Source of the DNA: Sedimentitalea todarodis
GTDB lineage: Bacteria; Pseudomonadota; Alphaproteobacteria; Rhodobacterales; Rhodobacteraceae
Direction of reading: 5' to 3'
Length of the DNA: 64,000 bases
Assembly: GCF_032595355.1 (NCBI RefSeq)
Contig: NZ_JASMWN010000003.1
Coordinates: 1 to 64,000 of the forward strand
The position numbers and the translations under genes were made by a program. The notes below the pieces were generated by a model. It did no database searches and was not told where the DNA came from. It saw nothing but the letters and a program-made list of their open reading frames with translations. Shown piece by piece: positions 17,037-24,917 of the stretch (position 1 is the first letter of the stretch; the number at the start of each line of letters is the position of its first letter).

Positions 17037-17066
17037 AGTATACATGTGATATTTTGTAGATATACT
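17037..17066. promoter_or_regulatory. Inverted repeat in the cytochrome/LysR divergent promoter
   Basis: AGTATA (17037-17042) and TATACT (17061-17066) form an inverted repeat with an 18-base spacer in the 73-base gap between the cytochrome c' gene and the divergent LysR gene. Placement and AT-richness suit a LysR operator, but the classic T-N11-A form is not clear. Confidence 0.35.
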
Positions 17067-17074
17067 GTCAAATA

Positions 17075-17974
17075 ATGCAAAGGGACTCGTTATTCTTGCA
17101 CAGCTCCAACTGGGATAACCTGCGCTACGTGCTGGCGGTGGCGGACATGGGCACTGTCAGCGCAGCGGCGCGGGCCTTGGGTGTCAACCACGCAACCGTC
17201 CTGCGACGCGTGGCGGCGTTTGAAGCCGACCATGGCGGCGCCGTGTTCGAGCGTACCGCAACGGGGTATCAGGTCTTGCCCGAGCGAGCGCGGGTGATTG
17301 ATGCGGCGCGCGAGGTCGAAAACGGCATACTTTCTGTCGAGCGGCTGATGCATGGAACCGTGGCACCGTTGCGTGGAGAAGTTCGTGTTTCATCAACGGA
17401 TTCGATTTGCCAGGTTCTGTTGCCGCCGTTGGTCGCGCAGCTTCACGCGGAATCAACAGAATTGCAGATCAACCTGCTGAGCACCAACACCCATGCAGAT
17501 TTCGCCCGCATGCAGGCCGACATCTCCGTGCGCCCGGCGCTGGCCCTGCCGGATGAGATGACCGGGGACAGCCGTGCAACGCTTGCCTTTCGCGCCTATC
17601 ACACGCCGGGTGCCAGCGATTGCTGGCTCAGCCTGTCGGGTGCGTTGGCGAGATCGATTCCTGCGAAGTGGATGGAAACACATATTCCGGCGGACAGGAT
17701 CGCCACCGGCAGCGACAGCTTCCTCGTCCTGCGCGAACTTGCAAAGCTGGGTTTGGGGACGGCGATTCTGCCGGTTTTCGTGGGTGAGACAACGCCAGGA
17801 TTGGTGCGTCATCCGGGTGCGATGCCGATGTTATCGGTGCCGATCTGGGTCGGCACCCATTCTGATCTGCGCGATGTGCCACGCATCCGCATCGTACGAG
17901 AGCGGATCCTGACCTACCTTGCCGAGCGGGCTCCGACATTGGATGGAACCACCGGAATCCGGGGCATTGACTAG
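17075..17974 (+). CDS. LysR family transcriptional regulator
   Basis: The N-terminal winged HTH (about residues 12-70) includes NLRYVLAVADMGTVSAAARA and NHATVLRRVAAFE. The C-terminal effector-binding region is the usual length. An alternative TTG start at 17096 has AAAGGGA ten bases upstream and would give LHSSNWDNLRYV; ATG 17075 lacks a clear ribosome site. The gene is divergent from the cytochrome pair, which is the natural target. Its TAG stop shares the palindrome CTAG with the stop of convergent hpt. Confidence 0.85.
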   Translation: MQRDSLFLHSSNWDNLRYVLAVADMGTVSAAARALGVNHATVLRRVAAFEADHGGAVFERTATGYQVLPERARVIDAAREVENGILSVERLMHGTVAPLRGEVRVSSTDSICQVLLPPLVAQLHAESTELQINLLSTNTHADFARMQADISVRPALALPDEMTGDSRATLAFRAYHTPGASDCWLSLSGALARSIPAKWMETHIPADRIATGSDSFLVLRELAKLGLGTAILPVFVGETTPGLVRHPGAMPMLSVPIWVGTHSDLRDVPRIRIVRERILTYLAERAPTLDGTTGIRGID

Positions 17975-18507
17975 GTAAATCGCACTTTGCCGATATGCGG
18001 CAGGTTGCGATTGCGTTGGGCAAAGTCGATTCCATATCCCACCACGAATTCGTCCGGTATCTCGAATCCAATCCAGTCGGCCCGAAAATCGACCTCTCGC
18101 CGGCTGGGTTTGTCCAGCAACGCGATGGATTTCAGGCGGGCGGGTTGGCGGCTGGAAAGCAGACCAACGACGTGATTCAGCGTGTGCCCAGTGTCAACGA
18201 TGTCTTCAACGACAAGCACGTCTCGGCCTTCAATTGCGCCTCGCAAGTCTTTGAGAATGCGCACTTCCCTGCTGCTTTCGGTACTGTCGCCATAAGACGA
18301 CGCTTCGAGGAAATCGACCTCGATCGGCAGATCCAGTTCGCGCACCAGATCTGCGATAAAGACAAAACTGCCGCGTAACAGCCCCACTACGACGAGTTTG
18401 TCGGTTCCGTCAAACTCCGCGTGAATACTGCGGCATAGCTCTTCTATCCGCGCGGCAATCGCCTTGGCGGAAATCAGTTCGTCGATGACATATGGCCGCT
18501 CTGGCAT
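17971..18507 (-). CDS. hpt: Hypoxanthine phosphoribosyltransferase
   Basis: This enzyme salvages hypoxanthine or guanine to the nucleotide with PRPP. The 178-residue protein has the PRPP-binding loop VVEDIVDTGHTL, the early LLRGSFVF loop and the C-terminal purine-contact region DWIGFEIPDEFVVGYG. The ATG at 18507 has AAGGGGGG just upstream; a longer frame without conserved sequence extends further and is not used. Its TAG stop overlaps the LysR stop on the other strand (CTAG). Confidence 0.94.
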   Translation of the reverse strand: MPERPYVIDELISAKAIAARIEELCRSIHAEFDGTDKLVVVGLLRGSFVFIADLVRELDLPIEVDFLEASSYGDSTESSREVRILKDLRGAIEGRDVLVVEDIVDTGHTLNHVVGLLSSRQPARLKSIALLDKPSRREVDFRADWIGFEIPDEFVVGYGIDFAQRNRNLPHIGKVRFT

Positions 18508-18584
18508 GGTCCCCCCTTGATCTTTTGACCCAACCATACGACATGACGCGCCACTGTCATCCATGAACTGCCGGGCCCGAACAC

Positions 18585-19037
18585 ATGCCAACCCATTCGG
18601 AAAACCGACCCATGCCATACTCGGCCCAGCAGATGTATGATCTGGTGGCGGACGTCGGATCCTACCCGCAATTTCTGCCGTGGTGCGCCGCAGCGCGGGT
18701 GCGCAGCGTGACACCAAAGGGTGACGCAGAGGTGATGGAAGCGGATCTGGTGATCAGCTTCAAGGTCTTTCGCGAACGGTTTGGCAGCCGGGTCACGCTC
18801 TGGCCGGAACAGAAGAAGATCGACACCGAGTATATTGACGGGCCTTTCAAGTTCATGAAATCGAACTGGTCGTTTACCGATACGGCAACGGGTTGCGACG
18901 TGGCCTTTCACGTGGACTTCGAGTTCAAGAATGCGATCCTGCAAAAGGTGATCGGCCTTGTCTTCAATGAGGCGATGCAGCGGATCGTGCGGGCGTTCGA
19001 AACCCGCGCCGCCGCGCTCTATGGCACCGGCGCTTGA
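18585..19037 (+). CDS. RatA/COQ10-type START-domain protein
   Basis: This 150-residue SRPBCC/polyketide-cyclase fold protein starts MPTHSENRPMPYSAQQMYDL and contains PQFLPWCAAARV, the family's signature region. In eukaryotes COQ10 binds ubiquinone; in E. coli the homologue RatA was described as blocking ribosome subunit joining. In alphaproteobacteria a ubiquinone-related role is favoured, but the sequence alone does not decide. In related genomes it commonly follows lipA; here five other genes lie between them. Confidence 0.88.
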   Translation: MPTHSENRPMPYSAQQMYDLVADVGSYPQFLPWCAAARVRSVTPKGDAEVMEADLVISFKVFRERFGSRVTLWPEQKKIDTEYIDGPFKFMKSNWSFTDTATGCDVAFHVDFEFKNAILQKVIGLVFNEAMQRIVRAFETRAAALYGTGA

Positions 19038-19068
19038 CGCAAACCCTCTGGATGCGCACTCTCGTGCC

Positions 19069-19644
19069 ATGCGGTTTCTATTCATCGTCCCGTTGCTCTG
19101 GCTCGCCGTTCCTGCACAGGCGGAAACCGGCTGCGAGGACGTCTGGTTCACCCGAAATCTGATCATGGATCGCGCCGGTTATTGTTTCGACAGCGCTTTG
19201 GGGCAGGCGCTGTTTGACAATTCCGACTGCATTGGCAAGCAGGTGCAGCCCGATCCCTACTACCGGCCTGTCATCAATGAGATCCTGCGCCTTGAGGTGG
19301 AGCATGCCTGCCGCATCGATACAAATCGCCAGTGGTTGGACATGGACGATATCAATTTTCGCCGGGTGCTGACGGATTTTCCGGTCCGCGATGAATTCGA
19401 AGGGGGGTGCCTGGGTTGGACCGGACCGCAGACCCCGCTTTACGACGGGCATCACGAGCCATTTCGCGCGATCGGGCAGGTTGGCCCCGGAGACTACGTG
19501 CATTTTGCCCATTACGCCGTTCAGGGTGCCGGAGAGGCCGGGTGGCGCTATGTCACGGTGCATGCGCCGGTCTGGGGCCCGTTCAAGAGCGCGGGGTGGA
19601 TGTATTGGCCCGGCGAAGAACCATGCGCAGACTACGCCGGCTGA
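19069..19644 (+). CDS. DUF4453-like secreted protein
   Basis: This 191-residue protein has a signal peptide (about residues 1-18, cleavage near AQA). The mature part starts with CEDVWFTRNLIMDRAGYC, the DUF4453/YARHG-like motif with paired cysteines. Two further cysteine-containing and tryptophan-rich regions follow (CLGWTGPQ and GWMYWPGEEPC). It is probably periplasmic and disulfide-bonded; function is unknown. The ATG at 19069 is chosen because the longer upstream frame overlaps ratA and lacks a signal peptide. Confidence 0.75.
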   Translation: MRFLFIVPLLWLAVPAQAETGCEDVWFTRNLIMDRAGYCFDSALGQALFDNSDCIGKQVQPDPYYRPVINEILRLEVEHACRIDTNRQWLDMDDINFRRVLTDFPVRDEFEGGCLGWTGPQTPLYDGHHEPFRAIGQVGPGDYVHFAHYAVQGAGEAGWRYVTVHAPVWGPFKSAGWMYWPGEEPCADYAG

Positions 19645-19688
19645 GACTTCTTGCTTTACGGACCGGGCGAAAGAGGTAACGTGACGGG

Positions 19689-20990
19689 ATGACTGACACG
19701 CTGACATCACGCCTTGCCGCCTTTGCCGCAGGCCCCATTTCTGCAAGTTCCATCGCTCAGCGAGTGACGTGCCTCTCGGCGCTCGACTGGTTGGCCGTCG
19801 GTCGTGCGGGGGCCGGGGAACCGGTGTCACGCATTGTGCGCGAGATGGCACAGGATGAAGGCGGAGCAGGGCAGGCACATGTGTTCGGAGGGACGGCAGC
19901 GCTGCCCGCGCGTGCCGCCGCACTGGTCAATGGCACGATCTCACATGCGCTCGACTATGACGACACCCACTTCGCCCATATCGGACATCCTTCGGTGGCG
20001 GTGTTCCCGGCAGTTCTGGCGCTCGCGGAAGAGCGGCTTTGCCCGACGGTCGACATACTTGAGTCCGCCTTGGTCGGGATGGAAGGCTCGATCCGCATGG
20101 GGCTGTGGCTGGGGCGGGCGCATTACCAGTCCGGCTTTCACCAGACCGCTACGGCGGGTGCGCTCGGTGCGGGGCTGGCCGCCGGTCGGATTCTCGGGCT
20201 GTCGGCAGACGACATGGCGCAAGTGCTTGGCCTGATCTCAACGCGCGCGGCCGGTCTCAAGGCGCAATTCGGCACGATGGGCAAACCCTATAACGCAGGC
20301 CTTGCGGCCAGCACCGGGGTCGAGGCGGCACTGTTGGTGGCGCGGGGGTTCCGCTCAAACCCCGACGCGCTCACCGGGCCGTTCGGTTTTGGTGCGACCC
20401 ATGATGGCGAAGCGAACGAGGCCGCGGCGCTCGACGGTCTGGGAGAGTGTTGGCTGTTTGAAACCGTAAGCCACAAATTCCATGCCTGTTGCCACGGGCT
20501 GCACGCAGCACTGGAGGCCGCGCGTATCCTGGATATCGCGGCGCCGGAAATAGCAAAGATGACCGTGCGGACCCATCCGCGTTGGATGAGCGTTTGCAAT
20601 CAGCCAGCGCCGACCACCGGTCTTGGGGCGAAGTTCAGCTATGCGACCGTGCTGGCCATGCGGGCGGTCGGTTACGACACGGCGCGGCTTGAGAGCTTTT
20701 CCGACAGGGTTTGCACGGATCCTCGCATCACCGCTTTGCGTACCCGGATCACCGTGAAAGCCGATGAGAGCCTGAACGAGACACAGGCCGTGCTATCCGT
20801 TCTGCGCAAGGTCGGTGTGTGGAGTGAAGCCACCCATGATCTGCAAGCGCCACTTGATCTTGCAGAGCGGCAAGACCGCGTCCGTCGCAAGGCCGTTGGA
20901 CTGATTGGTGCCGATCTGGAGAGTCTTGCCTGGTCGATACTGAAGGGCGAGGGCCGCCCACAGGGGTTTGCCGGCCTCGTGAGTGCTTGA
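19689..20990 (+). CDS. MmgE/PrpD family protein
   Basis: This 433-residue protein belongs to the family of 2-methylcitrate dehydratase (PrpD) and related cis-aconitate-type lyases. Family features include the N-terminal helical domain, NGTISHALDYDDTH (about residues 80-93), GFHQTATAGALGAGLAAG and the KFHACCHGLHAALEA region. No methylcitrate-cycle genes (prpB, prpC) are near, so the substrate is unknown. It stands alone, 44 bases after the DUF4453 gene. Confidence 0.88.
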   Translation: MTDTLTSRLAAFAAGPISASSIAQRVTCLSALDWLAVGRAGAGEPVSRIVREMAQDEGGAGQAHVFGGTAALPARAAALVNGTISHALDYDDTHFAHIGHPSVAVFPAVLALAEERLCPTVDILESALVGMEGSIRMGLWLGRAHYQSGFHQTATAGALGAGLAAGRILGLSADDMAQVLGLISTRAAGLKAQFGTMGKPYNAGLAASTGVEAALLVARGFRSNPDALTGPFGFGATHDGEANEAAALDGLGECWLFETVSHKFHACCHGLHAALEAARILDIAAPEIAKMTVRTHPRWMSVCNQPAPTTGLGAKFSYATVLAMRAVGYDTARLESFSDRVCTDPRITALRTRITVKADESLNETQAVLSVLRKVGVWSEATHDLQAPLDLAERQDRVRRKAVGLIGADLESLAWSILKGEGRPQGFAGLVSA

Positions 20991-21190
20991 TGACGAGACA
21001 AAACCCACAGCCATCAGAACGGGCCGGTCAGGTCATAGACGCACACGCCATGGGCGTTGCGATAAAGACCGGCGTTTCGGTTTCCTTGTCGGACCGCAGC
21101 GGGGGTGATCAGTACCACAGCGCCCCGGTGAGGGCGCGTCCGAATCTTTGCGAATTCAGGCGAAAAGTTTACGCGTGCGACGGGAACAAA

Positions 21191-21667
21191 TCAGCTCTGC
21201 GAAAGCGCGCGGGCCAGAAGGGTCAGCGCATGATCGCACGCTGATCTGCGCACCCGCGCACGGCCCAACGCGCCGAAGTCGATGGTTTCGGTCGTTGTCA
21301 TCCGGCCTGTCATCGCCAGCCCAAAGCACACCCGTCCTTCGGGTTTGAATTCTGAGCCGCCGGGGCCGGCGATTCCAGTGATCGACACGGCCAACGCCAC
21401 CTGCGCCTGGGCGAGAGCGCCGTCGGCCATTTCGTGCGCGACCTCTTCGGAGACGGCACCAACCCGGTCCAGAGTTTCCGCGCTGACGCCCAGCATCTGG
21501 CTCTTGGCGTCGTTGGAGTAAGTAACGAAACCTCGGTCCACAACGTCGGACGAACCTGCAATATCGGTAAGAGCGACGGCCACCATACCACCGGTACAGC
21601 TTTCGGCGGTGGCGATCCGTATCTGCGCGTCGCGGGCGCGGGCGAGCAGGGCGGCGACGTCTACCAT
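21191..21667 (-). CDS. pncC: Nicotinamide-nucleotide amidohydrolase PncC (CinA C-terminal family)
   Basis: This 158-residue stand-alone CinA C-terminal domain deamidates NMN to nicotinate mononucleotide in the NAD salvage cycle. The active-site motif TAESCTGG lies near residue 22, and the family stretch SITGIAGPGG is present. ATG 21667 overlaps the end of pgpA (ATGGTAG), so translation is likely coupled. A further open frame of about 58 codons continues in phase beyond its TGA stop without recognisable content. The gap to the MmgE gene (about 200 bases) otherwise holds nothing I can name. Confidence 0.92.
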   Translation of the reverse strand: MVDVAALLARARDAQIRIATAESCTGGMVAVALTDIAGSSDVVDRGFVTYSNDAKSQMLGVSAETLDRVGAVSEEVAHEMADGALAQAQVALAVSITGIAGPGGSEFKPEGRVCFGLAMTGRMTTTETIDFGALGRARVRRSACDHALTLLARALSQS

Positions 21668-22161
21668 CCCAGCACCCCATGCCACACTCCGGCGAGCAGG
21701 ATCACGCCAAGGGCCGCAAACACCCCGGCAATCACGTCATCAAGCATCACGCCGAGCGGATCGCCGCGCCGGTCGGCCCAGCCGACAAGCCAGGGTTTGC
21801 TGATATCGAAGAGGCGGAACAACAGAAACGCCGCGATCCAGCCCGGCCACATCCGGGTGATGTCAATATCCATCGACCAGGCCGTGTAGCTGAGCGGCGC
21901 AAGGGCGATCAATTGACCTGCCACCTCGTCGATGACGATTTCCGACGGATCGTGATCATCACTGTCCCGCGTCACCAGTCGCGTGGCCCAGAGACCTTTG
22001 AAAAACGTTGCAGCAATGGCCAGCGCGAACAGCGGAAACCCCCCGATCAGATGGACAAGCCAGCCCAGCGGCAGCGCCACCAGCGATCCCCATGTTCCCG
22101 GCGCCGGACGCAGATGGCCGACACCACAGACGGTGGCGATCAGGTGCGCCAGACGGTTCAT
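21661..22161 (-). CDS. pgpA: Phosphatidylglycerophosphatase A
   Basis: PgpA removes phosphate from phosphatidylglycerophosphate at the inner membrane to make phosphatidylglycerol. The 166-residue protein has the PAPGTWGSL start motif (about residues 20-28), the catalytic acidic motif IVIDEVAGQ and several membrane helices ending in LGVMLDDVIAG. It overlaps ispF upstream by 4 bases (ATGA) and pncC downstream by 7, forming a tight ispF-pgpA-pncC unit. Confidence 0.95.
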   Translation of the reverse strand: MNRLAHLIATVCGVGHLRPAPGTWGSLVALPLGWLVHLIGGFPLFALAIAATFFKGLWATRLVTRDSDDHDPSEIVIDEVAGQLIALAPLSYTAWSMDIDITRMWPGWIAAFLLFRLFDISKPWLVGWADRRGDPLGVMLDDVIAGVFAALGVILLAGVWHGVLGW

Positions 22162-22637
22162 GCCGACACCAGCGTTGCGGTGGCGATCGACGCTATGCCT
22201 TCACCGCGCCCGGTAAAGCCCAGCCGCTCCGAGGTTGTCGCCTTGACCGAGACGCGCGCCACGTCCAGCCCGATGATCTCGGCAAGGCGCGCGCGCATCG
22301 ACGCCGCATGTGGTCCGACCTTGGGGGCTTCGCAAATCAGCGTGACGTCGACATTGCTGATGGACAGTCCCATTTCGGTGGCCAGATCTACCGCATGGCG
22401 CAGAAAGATGTCGCTTGCGGCACCTTTCCACCTGTCATCTCTGGGCGGAAAATGCTGGCCGATATCGCCGCGCGCCAAGGCGCCATAGATCGCATCCGTC
22501 AGCGCGTGCATGCCGACATCCGCATCGGAATGACCTTGCAACGCGCGGTCAAACGGAATGTCGATGCCGCAGAGCGTGACCTTGCTGCCAGGTTCAAACC
22601 TGTGCACGTCAAATCCGTTTCCCAGCCTGATATCCAT
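22158..22637 (-). CDS. ispF: 2-C-methyl-D-erythritol 2,4-cyclodiphosphate synthase
   Basis: IspF acts in the MEP isoprenoid pathway. The 159-residue protein has the metal-binding Asp8 and His10 in GFDVHRF, the HSDADV motif and the C-terminal KATTSERLGFTGRGEGI region. Many alphaproteobacteria carry a fused IspDF; here IspF stands alone, with an in-frame TAG just upstream of its ATG and no ispD next door. It leads the ispF-pgpA-pncC unit and is divergent from dusB across a 214-base gap that probably contains both promoters. Confidence 0.95.
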   Translation of the reverse strand: MDIRLGNGFDVHRFEPGSKVTLCGIDIPFDRALQGHSDADVGMHALTDAIYGALARGDIGQHFPPRDDRWKGAASDIFLRHAVDLATEMGLSISNVDVTLICEAPKVGPHAASMRARLAEIIGLDVARVSVKATTSERLGFTGRGEGIASIATATLVSA

Positions 22638-22851
22638 CCTACGCCTCTACAATTCCGTGCTGCCTCCGGACGAACACCGGGCAGATCCTGCGTTTCGTGT
22701 TTAGGCTGTGGGTTAGTCAGTGGCAATCACCCCGACCTGCTTGCCCAATAATTGTGCATCTGCATTTTCTGACGGCAGATAAGGCCTGCTGAACATTGTA
22801 TGCGAGTGGTGTTTTCTCTAGACGAGAGGCGACTGCACAAGGATTGGGCAT

Positions 22852-23838
22852 TTGACCCCACGACTGAACACGGCCGTATTGACCCCGCCGGTGATATTGG
22901 CGCCGATGGCCGGAATCACTGACCGGCCGTTTCGCGATCTGGTCCAGAGCTTTGGCGCCTGCCTTGTGGTCAGTGAAATGGTCGCCAGCCAGGAAATGGT
23001 CCAGGCCAAACCCGGCGTCCGCGAGCGCGCCGAACTGAGCGCTGACGTCGCCAATACCGCAGTGCAGCTTGCCGGGCGCGAGGCCCATTGGATGGCCGAG
23101 GCTGCGCGTCAGGTTGCCGACCGCGGTGCCGCGATCATCGACATCAACATGGGGTGCCCGGCCAAGAAGGTCACCAACGGCTACGCCGGCTCTGCCCTGT
23201 TGAAAACCCCCGATCATGCCTTGCGCCTGATCGAGGCGGTCGTCGGCGCGGTGGACGTGCCGGTGACGCTCAAGACCCGGCTGGGGTGGGACAGCGATTG
23301 CCTGAATGCGCCCGACGTCGCACGCCGCGCCGAGGCAGCCGGGGTGCAGATGATCACGATCCACGGGCGCACGCGCGCTCAGTTCTACAAGGGCCGCGCC
23401 GATTGGGAGGCAATTGCACGCGTCAAGCAGCAGGTCGATATTCCGGTGATCGCGAATGGGGACATCACCGACACGACCACCGCACAGAGCGCGCTGGCGC
23501 AGTCCGCCGCGGATGGCGTGATGATCGGACGCGGAGCGCAGGGCAAGCCGTGGCTCTTGGCGCGGGTTGCGCATGACCTTTGGGATACGCCTGCACCCGT
23601 TGTGCCAGAAGGCGGCGCGCTGGTGGCTCTGGTCTGCGGGCACTATGAGGCAATGCTGTCATTCTATGGTGTCGATCTTGGCCTGCGCGTCGCCCGCAAG
23701 CACCTGGGTTGGTACATGGATACCGTCGGCACGCCGGCTGGAATGCGCCGTATGATCCTGACTTCGAAAGATCCGAACGAGGCGCTGCGGCACTTGACCG
23801 ACGCCCTTTCCCGAAAGCCAGAGGGTGCCGCGGCATGA
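22852..23838 (+). CDS. dusB: tRNA-dihydrouridine synthase (NifR3/DusB family)
   Basis: This flavoenzyme reduces uridines in tRNA. The 328-residue TIM-barrel protein has the N-terminal ILAPMAGITDRPFR and the catalytic Cys102 in NMGCPAKKVTNG. The start is TTG with AAGG nine bases upstream; no in-frame ATG or GTG precedes the conserved region. In Rhodobacter this gene (nifR3) precedes ntrBC, and the same order and a 4-base overlap with ntrB are seen here. Confidence 0.94.
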   Translation: MTPRLNTAVLTPPVILAPMAGITDRPFRDLVQSFGACLVVSEMVASQEMVQAKPGVRERAELSADVANTAVQLAGREAHWMAEAARQVADRGAAIIDINMGCPAKKVTNGYAGSALLKTPDHALRLIEAVVGAVDVPVTLKTRLGWDSDCLNAPDVARRAEAAGVQMITIHGRTRAQFYKGRADWEAIARVKQQVDIPVIANGDITDTTTAQSALAQSAADGVMIGRGAQGKPWLLARVAHDLWDTPAPVVPEGGALVALVCGHYEAMLSFYGVDLGLRVARKHLGWYMDTVGTPAGMRRMILTSKDPNEALRHLTDALSRKPEGAAA

Positions 23839-24917
23839 TCTCTGACGCGAATATCTGGGCCTCCTTGCCGATCCCCGCATTTCTGATCAATGTCGAAGAC
23901 AGGATCATCGATGTGAATTCGGCCGGTGAGGGTTTTTTGAATCTTTCGGCCAAAGCCGTTCTCGGAACCCCGGTCTGGGACCAGGTGGCAATCGACGCGC
24001 CGATCGAAGACGCCTTTGCACGTGCCCGCAAGAATGGCACACCCCTGTTCGTCAATGATATCGACGTCGGATCGGTCAGCCGCGCGCCGCTGCAATGCGC
24101 GTTGCAGATTGCGCCGCTGATTGCCGAGCCCACTACGATGATCATGATGATCTCGCCGCGTGAACTGGCCGGGCGCATGACGCAGAGCCACTCGGTGAAA
24201 TCGGCGGCGCAATCGGCAATCGGCATGGCCGAAATGCTGGCGCACGAAATCAAGAACCCTTTGGCAGGGATTACCGGGGCTGCCCAGCTTCTGAGCATGA
24301 ACTTGCCGCCGGAAGAACTCGAACTTACGGATCTTATTGTCGCAGAAGGCCGCCGGATCGTAAAGTTGCTTGAGCAAGTGGAGCAGTTTGGAAACCTGTC
24401 GTCTCCTGAATTTCGTGCGGTGAACATACACGATGTTCTGGACCGTGCCCGCCGCTCGGCTTTGCTTGGCTTTGGCGCGCATATGCGGATCATCGAGGAT
24501 TACGATCCGTCGCTGCCGATGGCTTATTGTGACCCGGATCAATTGTTGCAGGTCATCCTGAATCTGCTGAAAAACGCATCCGAAGTGGCCGACCCAACCG
24601 GCGGCACGATCCGCATCCACAGCTACTTTGAACATTCCTTCCGACTTCGCCGCGCAGATGGCAGCGGACAGTCCTTGCCGCTGCAGGTCGAGATCATCGA
24701 CGATGGTCCTGGCCTGCCAGCGGATATCCGTGCCGATGTGTTCGATCCGTTTGTATCGGGGCGCGAAAACGGCACCGGGCTTGGGCTGGCGCTGGTGAGC
24801 AAGATCATTTCCGAGCATGGCGGCTGGATCTCGGTCACCTCGGTGCCCGGGCGAACGGTTTTCCGCCTGTCACTGCCGCGAGTGCCCCGCAACCTTGATA
24901 ACGAGGAGACTTCCTGA
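23835..24917 (+). CDS. ntrB: Nitrogen regulation sensor kinase NtrB
   Basis: This 360-residue soluble histidine kinase has an N-terminal PAS-like sensor (residues 1-115). The phospho-acceptor His137 lies in MLAHEIKNPLAG, and a HATPase domain follows with NLLKNASE, DDGPGLP and GTGLGLALV. It phosphorylates NtrC under nitrogen limitation, normally controlled by PII. The ATG overlaps the dusB stop (ATGA), and its own stop overlaps the ntrC start (TGATG), so dusB-ntrB-ntrC are translationally linked. Confidence 0.96.
   Translation: MISDANIWASLPIPAFLINVEDRIIDVNSAGEGFLNLSAKAVLGTPVWDQVAIDAPIEDAFARARKNGTPLFVNDIDVGSVSRAPLQCALQIAPLIAEPTTMIMMISPRELAGRMTQSHSVKSAAQSAIGMAEMLAHEIKNPLAGITGAAQLLSMNLPPEELELTDLIVAEGRRIVKLLEQVEQFGNLSSPEFRAVNIHDVLDRARRSALLGFGAHMRIIEDYDPSLPMAYCDPDQLLQVILNLLKNASEVADPTGGTIRIHSYFEHSFRLRRADGSGQSLPLQVEIIDDGPGLPADIRADVFDPFVSGRENGTGLGLALVSKIISEHGGWISVTSVPGRTVFRLSLPRVPRNLDNEETS

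Noticed and set aside
22717..23643. Possible ispD opposite dusB
   Set aside because: The minus-strand frame is antisense to conserved dusB and lacks any cytidylyltransferase motif.
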